A DNA stretch of 64,000 nucleotides from Clostridium_X cadaveris (GCF_039521325.1 NZ_BAAACD010000004.1); one strand, 5' to 3'. Positions 44,948-53,772 are shown, counted from the first letter of the stretch. Numbers and translations are program-made. The notes: generated by a model not told the origin, from the sequence alone.

Positions 44948-46459
44948 ATGAAAAATGTTTTAGAATATCTTGAAGAATCGGCAAAAAAGTATCCTAATAA
45001 AATTGCTGTAAAAGATCCTGAAAATAGTTGTTCATATATAAACCTACTACAAAATGCTAAACATATTGGAAGTGGAGTGTTACAATATGAGGTGCCGAGA
45101 AGTCCAGTAATTGTGTTTATGAATAAGAGCGTTGAGGCATTAAGTGCATTTATGGGAATCGTACATGCAGGATGTTTTTATATTTTCATTAATCCTGATC
45201 AAACAGATACACGTATTAAGCAAATTTTAGAAATTACAAAGGCGAAATGTATTATAACTCATAGTGAATTTATAAGCGCTATAAAAAAAGTAGAGTTTTC
45301 TGGACATATACTTGAATATAGTAAGCTTGTTAAAACTGAGATAGAAGATGAAAAATTAAAAAATATAAGAGAAATGTTCCTTGATATAGATCCTCTTTAT
45401 TGCAATTTTACTTCAGGATCTACTGGTGTACCAAAAGGAGTTCTAGTTAGTCATCGTAATGTAATAGACTTTATGGAGTATTTCCCTGACATGTTTCAAA
45501 TTACACAAGATGATATAATCGGAAATCAAGCACCGTTTGATTTTGATGTATCTGTAAAAGATATATATTCAACTCTAAAAGTTGGAGCAACCATGGTGAT
45601 AATACCTAAACATTATTTTTCTATAGTTACTTTGTTGCTTGATTATATATGTAATGAAAAAGTTACAACTATGATATGGGCAGTATCAGCTTTATGCTTG
45701 ATAACGCAGTTTAAGGGATTAACATATAGGATACCAGAGAGTGTAAATAAGATATTATTTAGTGGCGAAGTAATGCCTATAAAGCACCTTAAACTTTGGC
45801 AAAAAGCTTTACCACAAGCAAATTTTGTTAATTTATATGGGCCAACTGAAATAACTTGTAATTGTACTTATTATCGAATTGATAGGGAATTTGAAGACAA
45901 TGAAATCTTGCCAATAGGAAGGGCATTTCCTAATGAAAAAGTATTTTTGCTTGATGAAAATGATAAAGAGATTATCGATAAGAATAAAATCGGAGAAATA
46001 TGTGTATCAGGTACAGCAGTTGCATTAGGCTATTATAATAATCACCTACAAACTAATAAAGCATTTGTACAAAATCCATTGAATTCACAATACATGGAGA
46101 CTATTTACAGGACAGGAGATCTTGCATCCTATAATGAACATGGAGACCTTTGTTTTGCAGGACGTAAAGACTTTCAAATAAAATATATGGGTCATCGTAT
46201 TGAACTAGAAGAGATAGAAGCAACATTAAATGGATATGAAGATATTCAAAGAGCTTGCTGTGTTTTTGATAGTGATAAAAATAAAATAATCGCTTTTTAT
46301 GTGGGAAATATGGAGAGAAAAGAAATACATAAAAAAATGCGTGAGACTTTACCAGTGTACATGATACCGAAAGAGTTTCATTTGATGGATGAACTTCCTA
46401 TAACTCAAAATGGAAAAATAGATAGGAAAAAACTTAAGAATTCTGGAGGGTCAAAATAA
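44948..46459 (+). CDS. DltA-like amino acid adenylating ligase
   Basis: 503 residues, the DltA length, with the full adenylation-domain motif set: FTSGSTGVPKG (154-164), NLYGPTE (295-301), YRTGD (387-391), catalytic Lys490 (QNGKIDRKKL). Asp200, aligned with the amine-binding Asp197 of Bacillus DltA, is kept (PFDFDVS). The position matching Cys269, which I recall as the D-Ala stereoselectivity residue of B. cereus DltA, is Ser272 (LFSGEVMP). It should activate an amino acid with ATP and load it on the carrier protein encoded at 47669. The Cys-to-Ser change and the decarboxylase next door suggest the substrate is not D-alanine. AAAGGAG precedes the ATG. Confidence 0.85.
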   Translation: MKNVLEYLEESAKKYPNKIAVKDPENSCSYINLLQNAKHIGSGVLQYEVPRSPVIVFMNKSVEALSAFMGIVHAGCFYIFINPDQTDTRIKQILEITKAKCIITHSEFISAIKKVEFSGHILEYSKLVKTEIEDEKLKNIREMFLDIDPLYCNFTSGSTGVPKGVLVSHRNVIDFMEYFPDMFQITQDDIIGNQAPFDFDVSVKDIYSTLKVGATMVIIPKHYFSIVTLLLDYICNEKVTTMIWAVSALCLITQFKGLTYRIPESVNKILFSGEVMPIKHLKLWQKALPQANFVNLYGPTEITCNCTYYRIDREFEDNEILPIGRAFPNEKVFLLDENDKEIIDKNKIGEICVSGTAVALGYYNNHLQTNKAFVQNPLNSQYMETIYRTGDLASYNEHGDLCFAGRKDFQIKYMGHRIELEEIEATLNGYEDIQRACCVFDSDKNKIIAFYVGNMERKEIHKKMRETLPVYMIPKEFHLMDELPITQNGKIDRKKLKNSGGSK

Positions 46460-46462
46460 AGT

Positions 46463-47650
46463 ATGAGTAATAATTTTTTAAAAGAGGCTATATCTCAATA
46501 TAAGACGCCGTTTTATATTTTTGATACAGATATCTTAGTTGAACAAATCAAGAAAATTAAATCTGCTCTAGGTTCTGATATTGATGTATGTTATGCTATG
46601 AAAGCTAATCCCTTCATAATTAAAGAGATGGAAACAGTAATTGATGGCTTTGAAGTTTGTTCGCCAGGAGAGTTTCATATATGTGAAAGAGCATCAATAT
46701 CTATGGAGAAGGTAATTATGTCTGGAGTATATAAAAATCCTGAAGATGTTGAATATGCAATTTTAAATTATGGTAACAAAATAACATATACTGCTGAATC
46801 TTTTATACAATGGCAAATTATTGAACAGTATGCTAAAAAGCACAATGTATCTGTTAGAGTTTTGCTTAGATTAACTAATGGAAGTCAATTTGGTATGGAT
46901 GAAAGTATTATTCATCAAATCATATCGGATAGAAATTTATATCCTCATATTGAAATTGAGGGAATTCAATTTTTCTCAGGTACTCAGAAAAAATCAGTTG
47001 GTAGGATAACAAAAGAACTTAAGATGTTAGATGATTTTTGTGATGCCTTAGCAAAGGAATATGATTTTTATGCTAAAAGATTAGAATACGGGCCAGGTCT
47101 TCCAATTTTCTATTTTGAAGAAGAAGATGGTTGTGAAGAGGATAGTCTTGAAGCTTTTGCCAAAGAAATTAAAAATATGAGATTTAAGGAAAAGATTGTA
47201 TTAGAAATGGGGAGATTTATTGCAGCTTCTTGTGGTACTTATGTCACAAGTGTAGTTGATATGAAATCAAATCAAAACCAGAATTACTGTTTAATCGATG
47301 GAGGAATCCACCATATCAACTATTTTGGTCAAATGATGGCAATGAAGAAACCTCCTATAATTCACTGGGATGAAGAAAAAGATGGTGAGATAAAGGAGTG
47401 GACTATTTGTGGTTCCTTGTGCACGATGAATGATGTACTTGTAAAAATGTATCCATTCAAAAATCTTCAATTAAAAGATAAGCTAATATTTAAAAAGGTA
47501 GGGGCATATTCTATGACCGAAGGTATATCGCTATTTTTGAGCCGTGAACTTCCACAAGTGATTTTATACTCTAAAGATAGTGGACTTCGTTTAGTCAGAA
47601 GTAGTTTTCCTACTGACAAATTAAATTATATACAAGATAAAAATAATTAA
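46463..47650 (+). CDS. Fold-type III PLP-dependent amino acid decarboxylase (DapDC/BtrK-like)
   Basis: 395 residues. The PLP lysine is Lys47 in CYAMKANP. The DapDC-family HxGS segment is replaced by GIQFFSGTQ (167-175), the Gly-rich phosphate loop is EYGPGLPIFYF (208-218), EMGRF is at 248-252, the active-site Cys320 and Asp324 are in CGSLCTMND, and GAYS is at 347-350. The GTQ form is, as I recall it, typical of BtrK-like enzymes, which decarboxylate an amino acid bound to a carrier protein. It begins 3 bases after the ligase stop and sits between ligase and carrier, so carrier-bound substrate is plausible. A standard diaminopimelate or ornithine decarboxylase is less likely. Confidence 0.85.
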   Translation: MSNNFLKEAISQYKTPFYIFDTDILVEQIKKIKSALGSDIDVCYAMKANPFIIKEMETVIDGFEVCSPGEFHICERASISMEKVIMSGVYKNPEDVEYAILNYGNKITYTAESFIQWQIIEQYAKKHNVSVRVLLRLTNGSQFGMDESIIHQIISDRNLYPHIEIEGIQFFSGTQKKSVGRITKELKMLDDFCDALAKEYDFYAKRLEYGPGLPIFYFEEEDGCEEDSLEAFAKEIKNMRFKEKIVLEMGRFIAASCGTYVTSVVDMKSNQNQNYCLIDGGIHHINYFGQMMAMKKPPIIHWDEEKDGEIKEWTICGSLCTMNDVLVKMYPFKNLQLKDKLIFKKVGAYSMTEGISLFLSRELPQVILYSKDSGLRLVRSSFPTDKLNYIQDKNN

Positions 47651-47668
47651 GAAAGAGTGGTAAATAAT

Positions 47669-47899
47669 ATGAAAGAATTACTTGAAATTTTAGAAGGTAT
47701 TGATCCAGATATTAACTATGGTGAAGAAGATAAGCTTATTGATAATGGGCTTTTAGATTCTCTATCAATTTTATCTTTAGTAACAGAATTGGAAGATGCA
47801 TTTGAAATTGAAATTAGACCTGTAGACTTAATTCCTTCAAATTTCAATTCAGCAGAATCAATGTGGAACATGATTCAAAGGTTACAAAAGGAAAACTAA
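47669..47899 (+). CDS. DltC-like acyl/aminoacyl carrier protein
   Basis: 76 residues from ATG 47669, 8 bases after AAAGAGTGG; a GTG 12 bases earlier overlaps that site. The phosphopantetheine attachment site is Ser31 in GLLDSLSIL. The acidic four-helix composition fits a carrier protein (EDAFEIEIRPVDL..NFNS). It should carry the amino acid loaded by the DltA-like ligase. It is one base from the MBOAT gene, so translation is coupled. Confidence 0.92.
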   Translation: MKELLEILEGIDPDINYGEEDKLIDNGLLDSLSILSLVTELEDAFEIEIRPVDLIPSNFNSAESMWNMIQRLQKEN

Positions 47900-47900
47900 A

Positions 47901-49484
47901 ATGAATTACATTTCTTTTGTATACCTTATTGTTTTCATACCTCTTGTTTTGCTTGCATATAAAATTATGCCCAAGCGTTATAGAGGACTAGTGTTATTAC
48001 TTGCAAGCTATGCTTTTTTCTTTATGGTAAGCAAGAAGCTTGTGGTTTATTTGATGTTGTCTACAGTTTCAATTTACTTTATTGGCATTTGCCTTTCGTC
48101 ATGCAAGAAAAATTATCTTGAAAAAGAAAAAAATGCAGATGATATTAAGAAGTTGAAAATAGCATTTACTAAGAGAAAACGTAGAATTTTATTAATTGGG
48201 ATAGTATTTAATATTGGAATATTGGTAGTCTTAAAATATTTTAATTTTATAGCTAGTAATATTAATCCAATTCTTAATTTACTATCATCACCAAGTCTGC
48301 TACCTGAGTTGAAGTTTGCTCTACCTATAGGCATTTCATTCTATACATTGCAAGCTGTATCTTACATAGTGGATGTTTATCAAGAAAAAATTGAAGCAGA
48401 TAAAAAACTGCCTAGATTAGCGTTATTTATGTCATTTTTTCCAATAATAATGGAAGGACCTATTTGTAGATATTCTGATATAGCAGAAGATTTATATCGT
48501 GGAGAACCACTTAAATATGAAAATGTGACTTTTGGAAGTCAGAGAGTTTTATGGGGATTGTTCAAAAATATTGTTATAGCAGATAGATTAAACTTAATTG
48601 TAAAAACTATATTTGATAATTATGAAAAGTATGGAGGAATTGTAGTAATACTTGGAGCTGTATGCTATACATTTCAGTTATATATGAATTTTTCAGGTAC
48701 TATTGATATAACAATTGGTATTAGTGAAATATTTGGAATAAAAATTCCTGAAAATTTTCGTCAGCCATTCTTTTCAAAAACAGCTGCTGAATTTTGGCAG
48801 AGATGGCATATAACACTTGGAACATGGTTTAAAGATTATATATTTTACCCTATATCACTAACTAAATTTGTTAAAAAGCTAGGAAAAAAGACAAGAAAAA
48901 AATTTGGAAAGCATATTGGTCAGGTTATCCCTTCAATGATAGCATTATTTGCTGTATGGCTTTCCAATGGACTTTGGCATGGAGATAGATGGAGTTATAT
49001 ATTCTTTGGAATGTATTATTTTGTGTTGATTTTACTTGGTAAAATAGTAGAGCCATTAAATCACAAAGTTCTAGCATATTTAAAAATAGATAAACACAAT
49101 ATTTTTTATAGATGCATACAAACTATTAAGATGCTGATAATTGTTTTTACAGGTGAATTATTTTTTAGAGCCAATGGATTAAAAGCTGGTTTATCAATGT
49201 TTAAATCTATTTTTACGAAGTTTTCATGGTCTGATGTTACAGATGGAACTATATTAAATCTTGGAATTTCATATAAGGATTTTGGTGTACTTTTAGCCGC
49301 TCTTATCGTTGTATTTATTGTTGGAATTTATAATGAAAGAGGAGTTTCAATTCGTAAAAAAATATCTAATTGGAATATTTTCTTTCGCTGGAGCTTTTAT
49401 TATGCTGCCTTATTAATAGTAATTATTTTTGGAGCCTATGGTGAGGGTTATATTCCAGCAGAATTAATTTATGCAGGATTTTAG
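47901..49484 (+). CDS. MBOAT family O-acyltransferase (DltB/AlgI-like)
   Basis: 527 residues and about 11-12 membrane segments. The invariant MBOAT His360 lies in LSNGLWHGDRW and a second conserved His303 in FWQRWHITLGTWFKDYIFYP. LPIGISFYTLQAVSYIVDVY and YRGEPLKYENVTFG resemble AlgI-type members more than the shorter DltB (about 400 residues). It should take the aminoacyl group from the carrier on the inner face and pass it outside. It lies between the carrier and the SGNH protein. Confidence 0.92.
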   Translation: MNYISFVYLIVFIPLVLLAYKIMPKRYRGLVLLLASYAFFFMVSKKLVVYLMLSTVSIYFIGICLSSCKKNYLEKEKNADDIKKLKIAFTKRKRRILLIGIVFNIGILVVLKYFNFIASNINPILNLLSSPSLLPELKFALPIGISFYTLQAVSYIVDVYQEKIEADKKLPRLALFMSFFPIIMEGPICRYSDIAEDLYRGEPLKYENVTFGSQRVLWGLFKNIVIADRLNLIVKTIFDNYEKYGGIVVILGAVCYTFQLYMNFSGTIDITIGISEIFGIKIPENFRQPFFSKTAAEFWQRWHITLGTWFKDYIFYPISLTKFVKKLGKKTRKKFGKHIGQVIPSMIALFAVWLSNGLWHGDRWSYIFFGMYYFVLILLGKIVEPLNHKVLAYLKIDKHNIFYRCIQTIKMLIIVFTGELFFRANGLKAGLSMFKSIFTKFSWSDVTDGTILNLGISYKDFGVLLAALIVVFIVGIYNERGVSIRKKISNWNIFFRWSFYYAALLIVIIFGAYGEGYIPAELIYAGF

Positions 49485-49495
49485 GGGGTGACTTT

Positions 49496-50428
49496 ATGAG
49501 ATTTAAGAACATCATAAAACCGGTCGCATTTGTAGGAATATTTCTTATTATATTGGGGTCCCTATCACCTTTTTTTAGACAAGTCATTAGTAAAAAGGCT
49601 ATTGAAATTGAGCCACAAAATACTATTGATTATCTAATTATTGGAGATAGTGAAGCTACTACAAGTATTTCCCCAATGGAAATATGGAACAAACATGGAT
49701 TTACAGGATATAATTTAGGGGCGCCAGCTCAAAGATTACAGGAAACATATTATTCATTAAAAAATGCTCTTAAAAATCAGAAACCACAGGTGGTTTTGCT
49801 TGAAACTAATGCTACCTGTAGGGCTTTCGGAGTGAATGGAGAAATAAACAAACTTTTCGGAAGTATTTTCAAAAATAATTTTGAAGTATATAAGAACCAT
49901 AATAAATGGAAAGAGTTTAATTCTCAGAATGATAGTGAAAAATCAAAAAGAATAAGAACAAATATATTAAGAGGATTTCGCTATGATGAGAAGATAGAAC
50001 CATATACAAAAGGACCCTATGTAAAGGAAACTGATGCTGTTGAGAAAATACCTAAAGTACCTATGTATTATTTAAATAAAATAGTTGAACTTTGCAAGGA
50101 AAATGATATTCAATTGATTTTATATACAGTTCCATCACCTGTTAATTGGAATTATAAGAGATACAATGGTATTAAGGATTTTGCAGAGAGAAATAAGTTA
50201 CCGTTTCTAGATTTAAATTTGAAAACTGAAGAGCTTGGGATAGATTGGGCAAAAGATACCTATGACAAAGGAGATCATTTGAATTTCTTTGGAGCTCAAA
50301 AGTTAACTAGTTATATAGGTAATTATTTATCGGAGAACTCTAAGTTAATTGATCACCGAGAAGATGAGAAGTACTCATTTTGGAATGACATATGGAAGAA
50401 ATATTTGAAGATAACAAATAAAAATTAA
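49496..50428 (+). CDS. Membrane-anchored SGNH/DltD-like protein
   Basis: 310 residues. A single N-terminal anchor (VAFVGIFLIILGSLSPFF) exposes the rest outside the membrane. The nucleophile motif GDS is at residues 50-52 (LIIGDSEA) and the Asp-His pair at 260-261 (GDHLNFFGAQKL), as in SGNH hydrolases, AlgJ/AlgX and DltD. It probably hands the acyl group from the MBOAT protein to a surface polymer. It is the last gene of the operon; the start at 49496 follows AGGGGGTGAC. Confidence 0.85.
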   Translation: MRFKNIIKPVAFVGIFLIILGSLSPFFRQVISKKAIEIEPQNTIDYLIIGDSEATTSISPMEIWNKHGFTGYNLGAPAQRLQETYYSLKNALKNQKPQVVLLETNATCRAFGVNGEINKLFGSIFKNNFEVYKNHNKWKEFNSQNDSEKSKRIRTNILRGFRYDEKIEPYTKGPYVKETDAVEKIPKVPMYYLNKIVELCKENDIQLILYTVPSPVNWNYKRYNGIKDFAERNKLPFLDLNLKTEELGIDWAKDTYDKGDHLNFFGAQKLTSYIGNYLSENSKLIDHREDEKYSFWNDIWKKYLKITNKN

Positions 50429-50431
50429 GAT

Positions 50432-50492
50432 AAAAAACAGAGTTTTATTCAATAGTGATTTAACACTTATTTTATAAAAGCTCTGTTTTTTA
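50432..50492. terminator. Bidirectional terminator
   Basis: AAAAAACAGAG-TTTTATT pairs with ATAAAA-GCTCTGTTTTTT, with an inner ATAGTG/CACTTAT stem, between the Dlt-like operon and convergent psd. Confidence 0.8.
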
Positions 50493-50496
50493 AATT

Positions 50497-51387
50497 TTAT
50501 AATATTTTTCTTCCTATCCCCTCACCCATAAGAACCTGAGTTTCGATACCTAAGGAACTATGTTCTAATAAATCCTTATCTATTTCTACAGTATCTTTTT
50601 TAAGGAATAAGACTGTAGTAGAACCGCCAAATTTAAAGTATCCTTTTTCATCACCCTTTGAAACCTCAGTATTAGGCTCATATGTTTGAATTATAGTACC
50701 AACACAAGTTGCACCTACTTCCATACATAAAATATCATCAAAGTTTTTTGATTTTAATATACTCCATTCACGTTTGTTTTGACAGAATAGATTAGGTATT
50801 TTCTCAAGAGCTATAGGATTTACTGAGTAATAAGACCCATCTATTTTTTTTGTTTCACTACAAATTCCATCATCTACGAAGTGAAATCTGTGGTAGTCAG
50901 TTGGACATAACCTTAAAATAAGGCATACCCCACCATTATAATCTTCGGCAACGCTGTCGTTATTTATTAATTCCTTAAGGGAATATGTAAGTCCTTTAAT
51001 CTGTACCAATCTATCTAAATCTATATTAGAAAATGCAGTAAGTCTTCCATCTCCTGGAGATATCAAAATATTTTTATCATTTGTTATTGGTCTAGCTTCT
51101 GGCTTAAGTTTTCTTATAAAGAAATCATTAAATGATGAGAAGTCTTCAATGTCTTTTTCACAAAGAGACATATCAATATCTAAGTCATTTATGAAAGAAC
51201 TTATTTTTCTTTTACTTAGTGAACTATCACAGAACTTTCCATAGAGTTTTGAAAAAGCTTTTTTCTTTATAAAAAGTTCTAAAAATTTCATTCCTACAGG
51301 AGATGAGTAGCACCATTTTAAGTATGTTTCTCCAGCTACTTTTTCTATCTCATATTTTTTTGTAGATCGATTATAAATCTTTATCAT
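50497..51387 (-). CDS. psd: Phosphatidylserine decarboxylase proenzyme
   Basis: 296 residues, the clostridial length. The self-cleavage site is Gly255-Ser256-Thr257 (FGGSTTVLF), where Ser becomes the pyruvoyl group. SPGDGR (Asp113) and TDYHRFHF (His166) give the rest of the processing triad. It converts phosphatidylserine to phosphatidylethanolamine at the membrane. No pssA is adjacent. The ribosome binding site AAGGAGAG lies before the ATG on the minus strand. Confidence 0.95.
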   Translation of the reverse strand: MIKIYNRSTKKYEIEKVAGETYLKWCYSSPVGMKFLELFIKKKAFSKLYGKFCDSSLSKRKISSFINDLDIDMSLCEKDIEDFSSFNDFFIRKLKPEARPITNDKNILISPGDGRLTAFSNIDLDRLVQIKGLTYSLKELINNDSVAEDYNGGVCLILRLCPTDYHRFHFVDDGICSETKKIDGSYYSVNPIALEKIPNLFCQNKREWSILKSKNFDDILCMEVGATCVGTIIQTYEPNTEVSKGDEKGYFKFGGSTTVLFLKKDTVEIDKDLLEHSSLGIETQVLMGEGIGRKIL

Positions 51388-51662
51388 CTTTATCTCTCCT
51401 TAAAAATCTTAATATTAATTTTACCACAAAATTTATATGATTTTAATATGTAATAGAGAAGATTAATAAACTAGGACATGTAGTATTTTTTATAATTCTA
51501 CAAAGAAAGCACCACATTAGTTAAGATATGAATATATGTATAAATCTAAATGAAGCAAATATGATGCAATAACAAAATTAGTAGAATTTTATTTGCTAAT
51601 TAGAAATAAGGGTGATTTGGATTTGAAAAATAAAGGATATAATTAAAAGGGATATGTTTTGA
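51388..51662. other. Intergenic region upstream of psd
   Basis: AT-rich; it should hold the psd promoter on the minus strand. No gene is recognised. Confidence 0.3.
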
Positions 51663-51845
51663 AGGAAATTAATAAGAGTATATGATCTAGAGAACATATT
51701 ATATGGATATTTAGGAAAGACATTTGGTTTTTCTGATAATTTATTTGCACATATGAAAGCAGGAACTTCAGAAGAAGATTTCGGAAAATTTTATGGTCTT
51801 TTTTTATATAGAGATGATCTGAAGGATCAAAAATATAATATTTAG
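51663..51845 (+). pseudogene. 60-codon gene remnant, family unknown
   Basis: An open frame without a start codon or ribosome binding site encodes a protein-like sequence (RVYDLENILYGYLGKTFG, then FSDNLFAHMKAGTSEEDFG). It ends with a stop just before a plus-strand terminator. The composition looks like the C-terminal part of a real protein, so I read it as a truncated gene. I do not recognise the family. Confidence 0.4.
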
Positions 51846-51880
51846 AATTAATTATTAAAGAAAATTACATTAATAGAGAA

Positions 51881-51917
51881 AGCAATTTAGATTTTAAATC
51901 TAAATTGCTTCTTTTTA
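51881..51917 (+). terminator. Terminator after the remnant
   Basis: AGCAATTTAGATT pairs with AATCTAAATTGCT, followed by TCTTTTTATTT. It reaches the stop of the convergent DUF5412 gene. Confidence 0.75.
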
Positions 51918-52265
51918 TTTTCTCCAATCATATATGTCATTAGGAAGTTTTAATTTATGTCCATTAATAATTACAGTAGTATTATTTAACCATTTAATTT
52001 TTGATTTATTTGTTTTATATTCCCAATATATATTTTTAGGATTTTTTGAATTAGTTAATAATTCAGCTCTAACAGAAAAATCTACAGTTGCATTACCATC
52101 ACAAAGATATGTTTTAATTGTATATTTACCATTAGGTGATGTTGATTCTTCAATTAATTCACCATCAGGAAGATTTAATATTCTAGAATTTAAATATTTA
52201 TTAATAAAAAATATAGATGATAAAATTATAAATAAAGAAGTTAAAATAACAAAGAATTTTTTCAC
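51915..52265 (-). CDS. DUF5412 family membrane-anchored protein
   Basis: 116 residues from GTG 52265, after AAGGAGAT. One N-terminal hydrophobic helix (FVILTSLFIILSSIFFI) anchors or secretes it. LPDGELIEESTSPNGKYTIK, GNATVDFSVRAEL, NIYWEYKTNKSKIKWLNNTTVIING and the ending PNDIYDW are the features I recall for DUF5412. No function is known. It sits in a patch of small decaying genes. Confidence 0.75.
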   Translation of the reverse strand: MKKFFVILTSLFIILSSIFFINKYLNSRILNLPDGELIEESTSPNGKYTIKTYLCDGNATVDFSVRAELLTNSKNPKNIYWEYKTNKSKIKWLNNTTVIINGHKLKLPNDIYDWRK

Positions 52266-52284
52266 AATAAAATCTCCTTAATTT

Positions 52285-52473
52285 TTATAAGATAATTTCA
52301 GATATGTTTAAGTTAATGTCATTGAAAAAAATAGGAGAAAAATTTTGAGGATTTCTTTTAAATCTTTCACAGAATGAAAATATAAGAAGTTTTTTTACAT
52401 AAAACATTAAAAATAATGTAAGTAAAAAACTAATAATTTTACTAATTAAGTCTTCATAACTAACAAAAAACAT
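52285..52473 (-). pseudogene. Truncated duplicate of the YcxB-like membrane protein
   Basis: A 62-codon frame whose residues from about 16 on (FLLTLFLMFYVKKLLIFSF, then CERFKRNPQNFSPIFFNDI) align with the middle of the intact gene at 52751-53299 (FLLVFIFIINLKKLILFSC, then CRSLKKRETNLYTIFLNSI). Both the N-terminal and C-terminal thirds are missing. It is a decayed tandem paralog. Confidence 0.6.
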
Positions 52474-52495
52474 ATTTAAGAAATATATTTTTAAA

Positions 52496-52651
52496 ATGTT
52501 TTGTTTTCATAATATACTTTTCAAAAAATCCAGACAAGTATGCTTTGATAAATTATTTACAGAAAATAAGATTCTAGGTTTAATATATAATATCTTTTCT
52601 ACTATGCAATGTGAAGTAAATTATAGAGAAGATATAAAGAAAAATTTATAG
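52496..52651 (+). other. Unassigned 51-codon open frame
   Basis: A plus-strand frame from ATG 52496 to TAG 52651 contains VCFDKLFTENKILGLIYNI and CEVNYREDIKKNL, which look protein-like. There is no ribosome binding site. It may be the end of a lost gene in the same decaying patch. No family is recognised. Confidence 0.25.
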
Positions 52652-52750
52652 TTACATACTAATAGTATACCAACCAGTGGAAAAGTAACTGCTATTTTAT
52701 TTAGTAAAGAAAATTTAATAAAGTATAAGCTACTAAATAGTGACTTATTT

Positions 52751-53299
52751 TCATATAAATTTATAATTTTTTGGGAAAGATTTGTTTATAGAAAAATTTT
52801 CAAAGTTACTTATAAAATTATTTTTGTTTTTTTCTGAATCAAAGATAGTTAAAGGTATCAAAATATCTTTACAAATAGAATTTGTTATAAAAATAAAGTT
52901 GTTAACTATATAAATTCCAGTAATTTTGTCAAAAGGTATAGAGATATCTTCATATTGAGACTTTAAGTTTAATATATTATTATTTATTGTTAATGAAATG
53001 CTATTTAAAAAAATAGTATATAAGTTAGTTTCACGTTTTTTTAAACTCCTACAACAAGAAAATAATATAAGTTTTTTTAAATTAATTATGAATATAAATA
53101 CTAATAAAAATAAAAATATTTTAAATACCAATCTTTGTTTATAAGGAAATGAATTGTAGTAAAGATATACAGGAGTTAATGAAAGAATAGTTAAAATAGA
53201 ATAATTCAATATAGCTTTTTTAAATTGAATTGTTTTAATTACATTTTGTTTAAAAAATTTTAAATAAGAGTCTTTAGATAGATTAAAATTAATATTCAT
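52751..53299 (-). CDS. YcxB-like membrane protein
   Basis: 182 residues. Two hydrophobic segments (residues about 33-50 and 57-77: LNYSILTILSLTPVYLYY, KIFLFLLVFIFIINLKK) are followed by a cytoplasmic region that looks PH-like (YEDISIPFDKITGIYIVNNFIFIT). This order fits YcxB-like proteins, which have no known function. It is Ile/Lys/Asn-rich and unusually AT-biased even for this genome. AAGGAG precedes the ATG. A truncated relative lies just downstream. Confidence 0.6.
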   Translation of the reverse strand: MNINFNLSKDSYLKFFKQNVIKTIQFKKAILNYSILTILSLTPVYLYYNSFPYKQRLVFKIFLFLLVFIFIINLKKLILFSCCRSLKKRETNLYTIFLNSISLTINNNILNLKSQYEDISIPFDKITGIYIVNNFIFITNSICKDILIPLTIFDSEKNKNNFISNFENFSINKSFPKNYKFI

Positions 53300-53772
53300 A
53301 TTTTTTAAAATCTCCTTAAAGCTTATAAATTAATTTTATTTTATAAAAAAGATAATATCAAACCTTTAAGTTTTATTTAAGTTTTATTTAAGCTTAACTA
53401 TAAGAATTTTTAGAATAAGTGCTGCATTATAGAAACTAGGTTAGATTTGGCATTTCTTAATGATATTAAATAGAATACTATATAAGAAAATATATTGATA
53501 AAAGTACATGGATTAAATATAATTAATAATGTAATGCAATATTAACTTGTATATGCAGAAAAAGTGAGTTTCTTAAATGTCTAAAGAATGGAAGATGTGT
53601 AAGCGTACATTATTAATTCATGAAAATTAATAAGGCTTTCACATCTTTTTTAAAAAAGATTAAGTAGAAATTTCTATTAAGATAGATAATAATTAAAGTA
53701 GTATACTATCAATATAGAAATGTTAAATATATTTAAGATAGGGAAGAATTAATATTAACATATATATGTGGA
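53300..53772. other. Intergenic region before the TetR gene
   Basis: No gene is seen. A plus-strand terminator-like hairpin is at 53592-53651. The rest is low-complexity AT-rich sequence, probably decayed coding DNA. Confidence 0.35.
53592..53651 (+). terminator. Orphan terminator-like hairpin
   Basis: AAGATGTGTAAGC and GCTTTCACATCTT form an imperfect stem, with an inner TTATTAATT/AATTAATAA stem, then T. There is no gene immediately upstream on this strand. Confidence 0.5.

Noticed and set aside
44948..50428. Simple call of a classical dltXABCD operon
   Set aside because: The inserted decarboxylase, the Cys-to-Ser change in the ligase and the long AlgI-like MBOAT protein make D-alanylation an unsafe default label, so D-alanine gene names were not used.
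52660..52740. Hairpin-like sequence before the YcxB-like stop (CTATTT/AAATAG)
   Set aside because: Pairing is short and interrupted; it could not be distinguished from AT-rich background.
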